Below, piece after piece: positions 1 to 8,903 of a stretch of 64,000 nucleotides of DNA. Made by a program: the position numbers and the translations under genes. Numbering within the stretch: position 1 is the stretch's first letter; each line of letters starts with the position of its first letter. The stretch comes from Agrobacterium tumefaciens (GTDB lineage: Bacteria; Pseudomonadota; Alphaproteobacteria; Rhizobiales; Rhizobiaceae): NCBI RefSeq assembly GCF_017726655.1, contig NZ_CP072309.1:62001-126000 (forward strand), given 5' to 3'. The notes beneath the pieces are model-generated. The model was not told where the DNA came from and ran no database searches. It was given only the letters and a program-made list of their open reading frames with translations.

Positions 1-1163
1 CGGAGACCTTGAAAGCGCTGACGGCAACTCAAAACCCTGAAGAGTTGTCGCCGCAGGCGCGTCAAGCGCTTTTCGCCAAGGCCGTGTCGATCATCGACAT
101 GATCGGCAACAGCAACATCCAGCTGATCGGCTTCAAGATCGACGTGCCGGACGAGAAGGAAGGGGCCGCTGGCAAAAGGGTCAAGGCTACCATCGACCGC
201 ATGGACATGAAGATGGATAGCCGCAAGCTCGACATCGGCATGAAAGGCATGTCGATCGGCGATGAAGACGGAAAGATGGAAGTCGCCGAAGCGAGCCTGA
301 CAGGTTTTGACTGGAGCTCCACGCTCAAGGGAATGTCCGACATCGTCGGGCTTGACGAGAGCGAGATGGAGACCTTTGCCTTCAACCGCCTGATTCCGGA
401 ATTCGGCCGGATGCATCTGGGTGGTATCAACGTCGATTTCGCCGCGCCGGAAAAACCCGATGAAGAGGCTCCCGCCAAGCCTGAGCGCATCAAGCTCTCG
501 CTCAAGAATTTCGATATGGGACTGACGAAGCCCTACAACGGAATTCCGACCGACATCGAGATCAGGCAGGAAGACCTGACGCTTCCAGTTCCAGCGGACT
601 CGCAAGAAGACATTTTCGTTCAGGCCCGCAAGCTTGGTCTCGAAACGCTCGCAGTTTCTTATGGGCTTTCCGCGGGCTGGGACGAGCCGAACAGCAATCT
701 CGTGATCCGCGACATCTCGCTCAGCAGCAAGGATATCGGCAGCATCAAGTTCTCGGGTCTGGCAAGCGGCTTTACGGAGGAGTTTTTCTCCTTCGACATC
801 AATCGCGCCCAGGCGGCTCTCTTCGGTCTGGCCGGCCGTGAGCTGACGTTGACCGTCAAGGACGAAGGCTTGGTGGCGAAGGCGATCAAACTCTACGCGC
901 TCGAAAACAACATGTCGGAAGATCAGGTGCGGGCAATGCTCACGCTGGTTGCCGGCATGATGCTGCCACAACTGGCCGCCGACCAGCCAAAGCTGCAAAA
1001 TGCCGTGGACGCGCTCGTCAAATTTATCAGCAAGCCCGGGACGTTGACGGTGACCGTGAAATCCACAGGTGCAAACGGCCTCGGCATGTTCGACCTGATC
1101 GCGGCCTCTGATAATCCGATGCTTCTTCTCGACAAGGTGGATATTCAGGCAACCGCCGAATAA
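1..1163 (+). CDS. Hypothetical protein, 5' end cut by window edge
   Basis: The reading frame is open from the first bases of the window to a TAA at 1161-1163. The first possible start inside the window is a TTG at 9, but the frame continues upstream, so this is probably the C-terminal 385 or so residues of a longer protein. It is rich in charged residues, with repeated Met-Lys-Met-Asp and Gly-Met segments near the start and no membrane segment. An Ala/Pro/Glu-rich linker lies around residue 150. I do not recognise the family. A hairpin follows the stop codon. Confidence 0.75.
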   Translation, partial: ETLKALTATQNPEELSPQARQALFAKAVSIIDMIGNSNIQLIGFKIDVPDEKEGAAGKRVKATIDRMDMKMDSRKLDIGMKGMSIGDEDGKMEVAEASLTGFDWSSTLKGMSDIVGLDESEMETFAFNRLIPEFGRMHLGGINVDFAAPEKPDEEAPAKPERIKLSLKNFDMGLTKPYNGIPTDIEIRQEDLTLPVPADSQEDIFVQARKLGLETLAVSYGLSAGWDEPNSNLVIRDISLSSKDIGSIKFSGLASGFTEEFFSFDINRAQAALFGLAGRELTLTVKDEGLVAKAIKLYALENNMSEDQVRAMLTLVAGMMLPQLAADQPKLQNAVDALVKFISKPGTLTVTVKSTGANGLGMFDLIAASDNPMLLLDKVDIQATAE

Positions 1164-1181
1164 TCCGACCATGCCGAACGT

Positions 1182-1207
1182 CTCAAGCTCGACCTGTCGG
1201 GCTTGAG
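1182..1207 (+). terminator. Hairpin downstream of the first gene
   Basis: CTCAAGC at 1182-1188 pairs with GCTTGAG at 1201-1207, and an inner CGAC/GTCG stem sits inside, giving 11 pairs with one mismatch. It starts 18 bp after the stop codon. There is no clean T run after it, so termination is inferred from position and stem strength only. Confidence 0.4.
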
Positions 1208-1309
1208 ACCAGCCTTTCTGCGTGATCAGAAAGTCGTGGGCAGGGAACTTCCCCGCGCGTGCAGGGATTATGACGGTCGTATCCGCTGACGGTCATTGCG
1301 GTCATAGGC

Positions 1310-1813
1310 ATGAGGATCAGTCCCTTGAAGACCCAAGAATTAACATTCCCCCCGAGCGAGCAAGTCCCCAACAACGGGAGATTTTCGGTAGTGATCTATC
1401 GGGGCGTCGGACCGGCTCTTGACTCCGCGGGATTTGAGGCGCTGTTCTCCCGCAACGGGTGGACCGGCATCTGGCGCAATGGCGTGTTTGACTACCACCA
1501 CTACCACTCGAAAGCGCATGAGGTTTTAGGCGTCGGGCGTGGCGAAGCGACATTGCAGATTGGCGGACCACAGGGTGAGGCGGTGGACGTCAAGCAGGGA
1601 GACTGCCTGATTCTGCCAGCCGGAACCGGCCACAAGAGGTTGAAGGCTTCGGCCGACTTTCAGGTCGTCGGCGCCTATCCACCCGGCCAGGAAGCGGACA
1701 TCCAGACGTCTTCGCCTGACGACGACATGCTGGCGGCGATCAAGTCACTGCCGAAGCCCGAGACCGACCCGGTGCATGGCGCGGTCGGCGGCCTCACGAC
1801 GATGTGGCGTTGA
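1310..1813 (+). CDS. Cupin-domain protein
   Basis: A 167-aa single-domain cupin. Motif 1 is His64-x-His66 with Glu71, embedded in a Tyr-His-His-Tyr-His segment followed by a Gly-rich turn. Motif 2 is Gly97-Asp98 to Pro103 and His108. These are the usual metal ligands of the small beta-barrel, so a metal-binding role is likely. The overall look is that of the B. subtilis YjlB-type cupins, whose substrate is not known to me. The start at 1310 has a weak ribosome site, and a TTG a few codons downstream is possible. Its 3' end overlaps the convergent phosphopantetheinyl transferase gene by 20 bp. Confidence 0.75.
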   Translation: MRISPLKTQELTFPPSEQVPNNGRFSVVIYRGVGPALDSAGFEALFSRNGWTGIWRNGVFDYHHYHSKAHEVLGVGRGEATLQIGGPQGEAVDVKQGDCLILPAGTGHKRLKASADFQVVGAYPPGQEADIQTSSPDDDMLAAIKSLPKPETDPVHGAVGGLTTMWR

Positions 1814-2471
1814 AGACGGAGCTACGCGTCAGGCTGAAGAATGGCGGCGGCCTGTACAGCCTCCCCTCCACCCGCCAAAAGACCTCTGTCGCGCCGTAAC
1901 TCGAGACGGCGCTTAACCTGCCTTCATAGAGACGTGTTTCAATCTCAACCGCCTCGATGCGCGATGCGATACCGAGACATTTTGCGTGCGCCTCCTTCGC
2001 TGCCCAGCGGGAAAGAAGGAACGTTCGCGCGCCACCATGAAGCTCGACCGCCTCCGCGTCCGTAAAGCTGTCGTCAGGTGGCGGCTCGGCATCGAGCGGC
2101 TCGATATCGACGCCGATTGGCGCACGGCTGAGGCCGATCAGGCAATGTGGAAAGCGTCCCCCAACACTCATATGCCATCCGGTCGGATGAAAGACGTGCG
2201 GCCCGCCAAATTGCGTCCTGCCGACAATGATTTCGTCCGGGTGCAAACCTGACGCGCGCGCAAGAAGAACCTTCACCAGGCGTCGGCGAAGGCCGCGCAC
2301 CCCAGCATCCGGTCGAGATGCGAGATCTTCGAAATCGGAGCGAGACAGCGTTGCCCCGCCCGCCATACGCTCCGTCGCAACCTCATCGAGACGGAAGTGC
2401 CAGACGAGCCCCTGATCGCCCGCCTGCTTCAGCGAACCGCCATCTCCCGAATGCCAGATAATGCCGCTCAT
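1794..2471 (-). CDS. 4'-phosphopantetheinyl transferase (Sfp-type)
   Basis: A 225-aa enzyme that would transfer the phosphopantetheine arm of CoA to a carrier-protein serine. The two family signatures are present: Gly-Val-Asp122-Ile-Glu124 (Mg2+ binding) and Trp156-Ala-Ala-Lys-Glu160-Ala-His-Ala-Lys. I chose the ATG at 2471 because it forms a 4-bp ATGA overlap with the stop of the upstream NRPS-like gene. A longer form starting at 2507 is possible. The overlap implies translational coupling, so its natural target is probably Ser587 of that synthetase. A second possible client is the orphan acyl carrier protein at 54371. Confidence 0.9.
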   Translation of the reverse strand: MSGIIWHSGDGGSLKQAGDQGLVWHFRLDEVATERMAGGATLSRSDFEDLASRPDAGVRGLRRRLVKVLLARASGLHPDEIIVGRTQFGGPHVFHPTGWHMSVGGRFPHCLIGLSRAPIGVDIEPLDAEPPPDDSFTDAEAVELHGGARTFLLSRWAAKEAHAKCLGIASRIEAVEIETRLYEGRLSAVSSYGATEVFWRVEGRLYRPPPFFSLTRSSVFNATSS

Positions 2472-5400
2472 GCATTCCGCACGAGCTGCGCCGGAGACCC
2501 TTCCCAAGATGTTCCGGCCGGCAGCGTCTCGCCTTTCATGACGACAGAGAGATCGCCGAGCTGGGCATCCTCGCCGATCTCGGCATCGTAAAGCACGATG
2601 GCATAAGAACCGATGACGGCACGGTCAGCAACCGCCACGCCGCTGACTTTCATGACGCGATCCTCGAACAGGTGTGTCTGCAAGCCGGAATATTCGTTGA
2701 GCGCGACCTCATCGCCGATCCGTACAAGATCATGTTCGGTGATGTCGGTCGTGTCGATAAAGCAGTCCCGACCGATCTTGCAGCCGAGAAGGCGGAGATA
2801 AAAGGCGAGCCAAGGCGTTCCACGCAGCGGCTGGAGCAGGTTCGGTACTGCAAGGTTCTCGTAGGTTGCTGTCACAAGTTCCGTCCGCCACACGAAGGTG
2901 CTCCAGAGCGGCTTTGTCGTCGGCTTGTAACGCCCCATTACCAGCCATTTAAGGCCGACGACAGACAAGCCGCAGGCGACAGCAAACCCGATATAGAGGA
3001 AAGGGAAAACTGCTGCGATCAACCAATGACTGTCGTCAAAATCCTGGATATCACCGACGATGGAGAACAGCAGGCTGAAGAACGCCAGGAACAATGTCAG
3101 CGGCAGGATCACGCGGATCGCCTCGATCGCAAGGCGCATCGCAACGAGGCGCGGTCCGGGATTGAAGCGCGCACCCTCATCGAACAGGCCAACGGCCTGT
3201 CGCACGGGGAGCGAAATCGGCGGGGAGCCGAACCACGTCCCATCGGGCTTCTCGGCGCCACCATCTGCCGGGGGCTTGGACAGGACGCCGATCAGAACGC
3301 CATCGGCAATGGTTGCGCCCGTTGGCAAAAGCGCCGAGTTGCCGATGAAGGATCGACGCCCGATGCGCGTATGCGCAAGTTCGATAATGCCTGGCTCATG
3401 GCGCGCCGCGCCGAAGACAACCGCATCGGCGATGAAGCTTTCCGGCCCGATATCGACGAGGTCGGGAACGATCTTCGCGGCGGTGGAGATTTCGGCGCGC
3501 TTGCCGATCCGCACGCCAAGCGCCCGGTACCAGGGAATGACGTAAAGCGTGGCGTAGATCGGATGAAGCAGTGCCAATGCGAGATCGTTCACCTGCTGGA
3601 CAAACCAGAACCGCAGGTAGAACCAGCTGTGGATCGAGTAGCGCCCCGGTCGCACCGACCCGAGGATCAGCCGCTTGGCAGCGACCGTCAGAACGCACAT
3701 GAGGACGATATAGGTGAGCGCCAGGACCGGCGAAATCAACAGGTAGGAATACCCGTCCGTATTCCAGTCGATTTCGATCATCGCAATCAGACCCGGCGCG
3801 ATCGGCAGGATCGCAACGAGCGGAAGAACGGCGGCGGCAACGAAAAGGCCAAAACCTACGAGGAACCGGCGCAGGAAGCCCGCCTCCTCATCCCGCTTTG
3901 GAACACGTCCGGTCGCGATACATTTGGCGGGGGAGCCGCTCCAGCTTTGCCCCGCCGGGATCGACTGGTTCATCGGCAGGGACGAAAGATCATCGAGTGC
4001 TGCAGCGTCGCCAACTGCCCCATTGCGTCCCACCACCGACATCGTCCCGATAAAGGCGCTGTTGCCGATTGATACCGGACCGATGCGGAGCAGCCCGCGT
4101 TCGACCGAACTTGTTGCCAACATCGCGTAATCGCTGACAATGGCGTCATCGCCAATGCTGACGAGATCGGCCGTGTCGATGTTGACGGTTCCGATGAAGG
4201 CACGACGACCGATCCTGGCGCCAAGCAACCGATAATAAAAACGGATCATCGGCGTGCCGCTGAGATAAGGCGTGGCTATGATGTCTGAAAGGCGCCTGAC
4301 GAACCACCAGCGCAGATAGTAACTGCTCCAGAGCGGATAGTCGCCCGACCGATAACGGCCAATGATCAGCCATTTGACGAGAATGGCAAACAACATACCC
4401 AGGGGCGGAATGAAAATGAAACTCAGGCCGCCAAGAAGCAGCGCTGAGACGCGCCCGAAGTCTTCGACCAGATAGGTATAGGCGAGATAGGGGAAGAACC
4501 ATTGCAGGCCCGCCACAGCGTAAATGGGGATGAGGGCAAGTGTCTGAAGCGCCCAGCATAGGCGTTTCTGGGACTGGCTGACCCGGTGGAACGGTTCCTG
4601 CACCACGCTCTCGGCTATGACGCGGTCCCGCAGCCGTTCGGCAAGCAGACGGATAGTCGGCGCGGCATAAAGGTCCTGAATGGAAACGCCGGATAGGCCG
4701 GGAGATTTGCGGATCGCCGATGCCAGGCGGGCGGCTTTAAGGGAATGGCCACCCAAATCCTCGAATAGATCGTCCACCACCGATACTTTCTGCGGGGCGA
4801 AAGCTTCCGACCAGATGCCATGAAGCTGCATTTCGAGCGGCGTTTCGGGAGCGACCATCTCGCGGTCGGAAACGGAAACGACCACAGGACGCTGCAGCGC
4901 TTTGCGATCCACCTTGCCAGAGGCCGGCAGTGTCGGCAGGGCATCCAGCACCTGGTAGGCGGCCGGCCGCATATAATTGGGCAAACGGTCATTCACCCGT
5001 TTGCGCGCGGCTTCGATGTCGACTGCGGCACTGCCGCGCGCAACAAGGAATGCAGCCAAAAGCTCCGATCCGTCGTTGTCGCGGAAGAGGTGGACGACCG
5101 CCTGGGCGACGGACGCATCCTCGGCAATGACTGCTTCAATTTCTGCGAGTTCGACACGGAAACCGCGAATTTTTACCTGCGTATCGATACGGCCCATGAA
5201 CTCGATGTCACCGACGGCATCGAGACGTACAAGGTCGCCGGATCGGTAAATTCGGGCGGGGCGGCCGTCCGGCCCGTTAAAAGGCGTTGTCACGAATTTG
5301 TCGGCCGTCAGGTCCGGCCGGTTCACATAACCGCCACTGAGCCCAGGCCCGCCGATGACGAGTTCGCCTTCGGCACCGGCATTGACTGGCCAGAGTTTGT

Positions 5401-6502
5401 CATCGACGATCCAGGCGGTATAGCCCGGCAGCGGCCGGCCTATCGTTACGCGGCGGCCGGGCTGCACCTCCGTCCAGGTTGCCGTGACAGTCGTTTCGGT
5501 CGGGCCATAGGTGTTGAGGATACGAAGACCGGGACGCGCCCAACGGTCGACCAGATCAGGCGGGCAGGCTTCGCCACCCAGGTTCACAATCCGTAATGTC
5601 GGTATCTGCGTCTCAACGAGGGTAAAGAGCGACGGCACGACATGCCAGACGTTAACCCCTTCTTCCGCAAGGGTGATCGCCACATCCGGGCCAGCTTTGT
5701 GAAGCGCCTCGGTCGCGACAAGCAGCTCTGCCCCGGCGGCAAATGCACTCCACATGGTTTCGATGGACATGTCGAAAGCGATGCTGAAGCCGCCGAACAC
5801 CCGGTCGCTGTCTTCGATAGCAAGGATTGCGCCTTCGGACCGCAGGAAGTGGCAGGCGCTGCAATGGGAGATCATCACTCCCTTCGGGCGCCCGGTGGTT
5901 CCAGATGTATAGATGATATAGGCGAGATCATCAGGCGTCGCGCCGCTTTCGGCGCGGGTAATTGGCACGGCGTCCTGAGCGGCAAGATCGCCAAGCGTCT
6001 CGTTGACGACAAGGGTCGTGACCCGCATGCCGCCCGCGCGCTCGGCATCCGTAACGATTAGCTTCGCGCCGCTATCTTCGGCAATGAAATCGATGCGATC
6101 CTGCGGATAGGTCCAGTCGACGGGCACGTAGCACGCGCCGGCCCAAAGCGTGCCGAGAATGGCCATATATTGATCGAGGCCGCGCGGCAGGCAGATGACG
6201 ACACGATCACCACGCTTGACGCCCATCGAATGCAGCTGCCTCGCAAACCGGACGGCGCGCTCGGCAAGCTGTCCGTAGGTCAGTTCTTTGCGGCGGCTGT
6301 TTTCGGGGTCATTCCCGAGCAGTCGGACTGCGCACTTGTTTTGGTAACGCCTCGCTGTCTGCTCGAATATTTCGTGCAGCATCTCGTCGCGGGCATAAGG
6401 CTCATCCTCTCGGATTGGAAGAGAAGGCGCAATCGGCGCAAATACCGTAAGTTCCAACTGCCTTTCGGCGGTCACATTCCGATCCATAGTGTCACCAGGC
6501 AT
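2468..6502 (-). CDS. Pls/PosA-type NRPS-like membrane synthetase (A-T-membrane domains)
   Basis: A 1344-aa protein. Residues 45-535 are an adenylation domain: A3 around 195-208, A5 around 330-338, A7 at 419-426, A8 around 438-456, and the catalytic A10 Lys530. A carrier domain follows with Gly-Gly-His-Ser587. The rest, 640-1344, has no ordinary condensation or thioesterase domain. It is three repeats, each a pair of membrane helices (about 650-714, 878-945, 1126-1190), a conserved basic/aromatic block and a left-handed beta-helix hexapeptide domain (about 760-860, 995-1095, 1240-1340). This matches the epsilon-poly-lysine synthetase (Pls) architecture, where the membrane repeats join amino acids into an isopeptide chain. 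The pocket, aligned by eye to GrsA, reads D-M-E-H-V-L-T-V-T-K; Asp235 fits an alpha-amino acid. The product is unknown; a short cationic homopolymer is an inference. Met6 is an alternative start. Confidence 0.88.
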   Translation of the reverse strand: MPGDTMDRNVTAERQLELTVFAPIAPSLPIREDEPYARDEMLHEIFEQTARRYQNKCAVRLLGNDPENSRRKELTYGQLAERAVRFARQLHSMGVKRGDRVVICLPRGLDQYMAILGTLWAGACYVPVDWTYPQDRIDFIAEDSGAKLIVTDAERAGGMRVTTLVVNETLGDLAAQDAVPITRAESGATPDDLAYIIYTSGTTGRPKGVMISHCSACHFLRSEGAILAIEDSDRVFGGFSIAFDMSIETMWSAFAAGAELLVATEALHKAGPDVAITLAEEGVNVWHVVPSLFTLVETQIPTLRIVNLGGEACPPDLVDRWARPGLRILNTYGPTETTVTATWTEVQPGRRVTIGRPLPGYTAWIVDDKLWPVNAGAEGELVIGGPGLSGGYVNRPDLTADKFVTTPFNGPDGRPARIYRSGDLVRLDAVGDIEFMGRIDTQVKIRGFRVELAEIEAVIAEDASVAQAVVHLFRDNDGSELLAAFLVARGSAAVDIEAARKRVNDRLPNYMRPAAYQVLDALPTLPASGKVDRKALQRPVVVSVSDREMVAPETPLEMQLHGIWSEAFAPQKVSVVDDLFEDLGGHSLKAARLASAIRKSPGLSGVSIQDLYAAPTIRLLAERLRDRVIAESVVQEPFHRVSQSQKRLCWALQTLALIPIYAVAGLQWFFPYLAYTYLVEDFGRVSALLLGGLSFIFIPPLGMLFAILVKWLIIGRYRSGDYPLWSSYYLRWWFVRRLSDIIATPYLSGTPMIRFYYRLLGARIGRRAFIGTVNIDTADLVSIGDDAIVSDYAMLATSSVERGLLRIGPVSIGNSAFIGTMSVVGRNGAVGDAAALDDLSSLPMNQSIPAGQSWSGSPAKCIATGRVPKRDEEAGFLRRFLVGFGLFVAAAVLPLVAILPIAPGLIAMIEIDWNTDGYSYLLISPVLALTYIVLMCVLTVAAKRLILGSVRPGRYSIHSWFYLRFWFVQQVNDLALALLHPIYATLYVIPWYRALGVRIGKRAEISTAAKIVPDLVDIGPESFIADAVVFGAARHEPGIIELAHTRIGRRSFIGNSALLPTGATIADGVLIGVLSKPPADGGAEKPDGTWFGSPPISLPVRQAVGLFDEGARFNPGPRLVAMRLAIEAIRVILPLTLFLAFFSLLFSIVGDIQDFDDSHWLIAAVFPFLYIGFAVACGLSVVGLKWLVMGRYKPTTKPLWSTFVWRTELVTATYENLAVPNLLQPLRGTPWLAFYLRLLGCKIGRDCFIDTTDITEHDLVRIGDEVALNEYSGLQTHLFEDRVMKVSGVAVADRAVIGSYAIVLYDAEIGEDAQLGDLSVVMKGETLPAGTSWEGSPAQLVRNA

Positions 6503-6556
6503 GTAAAACTGATGCCGCTATACATGATTTGGAATTGCGACGAAAGGAGGAGCAAT

Positions 6557-6691
6557 ATGGCTACTTTTTTAGCATCGCCCGTTCCGTCCGGCGCTCAGAC
6601 AGGCGTTTATCCGGGCCTCGGCAAGACGCGAGAATGCCGGCGCGGATACCGTCACGGCGAAAGGGCCAGATCGATGGCTGCCTCACAATGA
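6557..6691 (+). CDS. Possible 44-aa peptide behind a strong ribosome site
   Basis: In the gap between the synthetase and racemase genes, the opposite strand carries AAAGGAGGAG five bases before an ATG at 6557. The frame runs 44 codons and ends in an Arg-rich tail that overlaps the 3' end of the racemase gene in antisense. There is no recognisable domain. The ribosome site is better than that of most genes here, but one good site can occur by chance, so I rate this low. Confidence 0.22.
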   Translation: MATFLASPVPSGAQTGVYPGLGKTRECRRGYRHGERARSMAASQ

Positions 6692-7344
6692 ATCCGTGTC
6701 GTATCGAAGACGGGCACCGTCACATTGCCCTGGTTGAGTAGCATGCATACTTCCGTGCAGCCAAGGATCACGCTGTCAGCCCCGACGGCCACCAGACGCT
6801 GGGCAACGTCTTCGAATTTCGAGCGGCTTTCGTCCTCGATGATGTCCATGCAGAGCTCATCATAGATGATGCGATGCACCTCTGCCCGGTCATTTTCGTC
6901 TGGAATAATTGGGTGAAGTGATGCTTCGACAAGCCGGTCACGATAGAAGCTTTGCTCCATCGTAAAGGCGGTGGCGATCAGCCCCGGGCGGTTGAGACCG
7001 GCGGTTGAAATGCGTTGCGCGGTGGCATCAGCGATGTGCAGTAACGGAATGGTCACGTCAGCCATCATCGCCGATGCGACCTTATGCATCGTGTTCGTCG
7101 CCAGCAGGATGAAGTCTGCACCGCCCTTTTCCAACGCCTTCGCCTCGGCATTGAGAATGGAGGCCGCAGCATCCCATTGCCCGAGCGCCTGCAGCGCCTC
7201 AATCTTCGCAAAATCGAGAGAGCGGATCAAAAGCTCGGGCGAATGAAGGCCGCCGAGACGATCACGGGTGATCTCGCACAGCGTCCGATAATAGATCTGG
7301 GTCGATGCGGCCGACATGCCGCCGAGAATTCCGATGGTTTTCAT
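6652..7344 (-). CDS. Aspartate/glutamate racemase family protein (YgeA-like, L-specific type)
   Basis: A 230-aa amino-acid racemase that would interconvert L- and D-forms without a cofactor. The N-terminal Gly-Ile-Leu-Gly-Gly-Met-Ser motif and the Leu-Gly-Cys196-Thr-Glu motif are typical. The first catalytic position is Thr83 (Ala-Thr-Asn-Thr-Met-His) rather than Cys. The Thr/Cys pair is what is described for the E. coli L-Asp/Glu-specific racemase, so the same substrate preference is likely. The start was placed at the Met preceding Lys-Thr-Ile-Gly; a start at 7362 adds six residues. It lies just downstream of the nucleobase permease and upstream of the synthetase, all on the minus strand, so it could supply a D-amino acid. 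Confidence 0.85.
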   Translation of the reverse strand: MKTIGILGGMSAASTQIYYRTLCEITRDRLGGLHSPELLIRSLDFAKIEALQALGQWDAAASILNAEAKALEKGGADFILLATNTMHKVASAMMADVTIPLLHIADATAQRISTAGLNRPGLIATAFTMEQSFYRDRLVEASLHPIIPDENDRAEVHRIIYDELCMDIIEDESRSKFEDVAQRLVAVGADSVILGCTEVCMLLNQGNVTVPVFDTTRIHCEAAIDLALSP

Positions 7345-7382
7345 GATCTCATCACCATCCAAGCGACAACATTATATGTGCG

Positions 7383-8726
7383 TCACTTCGCGCCCGTTGA
7401 TCTGCCGAGGCCCAGCAGATGATAAAAGGCAATCGCGCCGATCGTCGCCGTGCCGATACCGTCAAGCGTGAAGCCGGCGACGTTGAGCTTGAAGTTGCCG
7501 GCACCGAGAACAAGCGCGATACCGACGGTGATGAGGTTGCGTGGCTCGGAAAAATCTACCTTGTTTTCAACCCAGATGCGGCCCGCAGTCGCGGCAATCA
7601 GGCCAAAAACGACAACGGACAGCCCGCCGATAACGGGTCCCGGTATTGTCTGGATCAGCGCACCGAACTTCGGTGAGAAACCGAGGAGGATGGCGACCAG
7701 TGCCGCAACAACGAACACGAGCGTCGAGAAAATGCGGGTGATCGCCATGACGCCCATGTTTTCGGCATAAGTCGTCATGCCGGTTCCGCCGAAGGCGCCG
7801 GAAAACATCGTCGCTAGACCATCACCGATAAAGGCGCGCCCGAGATAACGGTCGAGGTTCTGGCCGGTCATTGCGCCGATCGCTTTGATATGCCCCAGAT
7901 TTTCAGCAACAAGGATAACGACCACGGGCGCAATCAGCGTGATGGCGGATGCGGAAAACACCGGAGCGGTGAAAGTCGGCAGACCGAACCATGATGCAGC
8001 TGCGACGCCGCTAAAGTCGACGGGTTTGCCGAGACCGAGGCCGTTTGCCACCACGAGATAGGCGATATAGGCAATGGCACCACCCAGGAGGATCGGCAGG
8101 CGGCGCGCCATGCCGGGCGCATAGACGGCAATGGCACCGACTGATGCGACAGTCAGGATCGCAATCCAACGCGAGAGCTGGTCGCCATCGGGATTACCGG
8201 GACCAGAGCCGGAAGCGCTGGCAATCGCAATAGGCGCGAGAACGAGGCCGATCGCCGCGACGATCGCGCCCGTCAAAACCGGCGGCATCAGTTTCTCGAT
8301 CCAGTTGTGTCCGGCGATCATGACGATAACGCCGATCAACGCATAGAGCATACCGGCTGCGATGATGCCGCCGAGCGCCAGGGCAATATTCGGGCTCGCG
8401 GCACCGGCAGCGGCACCCGTTGCAACAAGCACGGGCCCGATAAATGCGAAGGACGAGCCAAGATAGCTTGGAACGCGACCGCCAACGGCGATGAAGAAGA
8501 TCAGCGTCGAGATACCGGAAAACAGGATCGAGACGTTGGGGTCGAAACCCATGATCAGCGGGGCTAGAACCGTAGAACCGAACATCGCAACGACATGCTG
8601 CAGCCCAAGCACAGCCGTCTGTCCGGCGGGCAACCGCTCATCGGGCAGGATGCGCCCTTCGGTTTTCAGTCTCCAACGCGGAAAATATCCACCCCTATCG
8701 CTCATTCTCGTCCCCCAAGGAAACAA
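7383..8726 (-). CDS. NCS2-family nucleobase:cation symporter (uracil/xanthine permease type)
   Basis: A 447-aa inner-membrane protein with about 12-14 hydrophobic helices. Diagnostic segments are Gly-Ser-Ser-Phe-Ala-Phe-Ile-Gly-Pro in the third helix region, Ala-Glu-Asn-Leu-Gly-His before the conserved glutamate helix, and the Gly-Gly-Thr-Gly-Met-Thr-Thr-Tyr-Ala-Glu-Asn loop. These are conserved in UraA/UapA-type permeases. It probably imports uracil or a related pyrimidine/purine with protons; the exact base cannot be read from sequence. A second Met at 8705 (Met-Ser-Asp-Arg) is an equally plausible start. The stop lies about 20-40 bp before the racemase start, so the two may be cotranscribed. 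Confidence 0.88.
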   Translation of the reverse strand: MFPWGTRMSDRGGYFPRWRLKTEGRILPDERLPAGQTAVLGLQHVVAMFGSTVLAPLIMGFDPNVSILFSGISTLIFFIAVGGRVPSYLGSSFAFIGPVLVATGAAAGAASPNIALALGGIIAAGMLYALIGVIVMIAGHNWIEKLMPPVLTGAIVAAIGLVLAPIAIASASGSGPGNPDGDQLSRWIAILTVASVGAIAVYAPGMARRLPILLGGAIAYIAYLVVANGLGLGKPVDFSGVAAASWFGLPTFTAPVFSASAITLIAPVVVILVAENLGHIKAIGAMTGQNLDRYLGRAFIGDGLATMFSGAFGGTGMTTYAENMGVMAITRIFSTLVFVVAALVAILLGFSPKFGALIQTIPGPVIGGLSVVVFGLIAATAGRIWVENKVDFSEPRNLITVGIALVLGAGNFKLNVAGFTLDGIGTATIGAIAFYHLLGLGRSTGAK

Positions 8727-8903
8727 CCGGCAGGCATGCGCGAGGCTCCTCCCCTGGATTCACCGCCTCACAGAACGTCTGCCGTTTAATGACATACCGC
8801 TTGCGCACGAAGCCGAATCGGTTGCCGGCGCACTATTGTCAGGTACAGCGGTTCACCCCGACTGTCATCCGCTCCGGCCGGTTTTCCAGATGTCAGTGTT
8901 TTG

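Noticed and set aside
2672..4072. Long open frame (466 codons) on the plus strand
   Set aside because: It lies wholly antisense to the synthetase gene, has low-complexity charged composition and no ribosome site or domain.
7369..7379. ACATTATATGT resembling the kduI-udh dyad
   Set aside because: Its centre is asymmetric and it sits before an unrelated racemase gene; probably chance AT-rich spacer.
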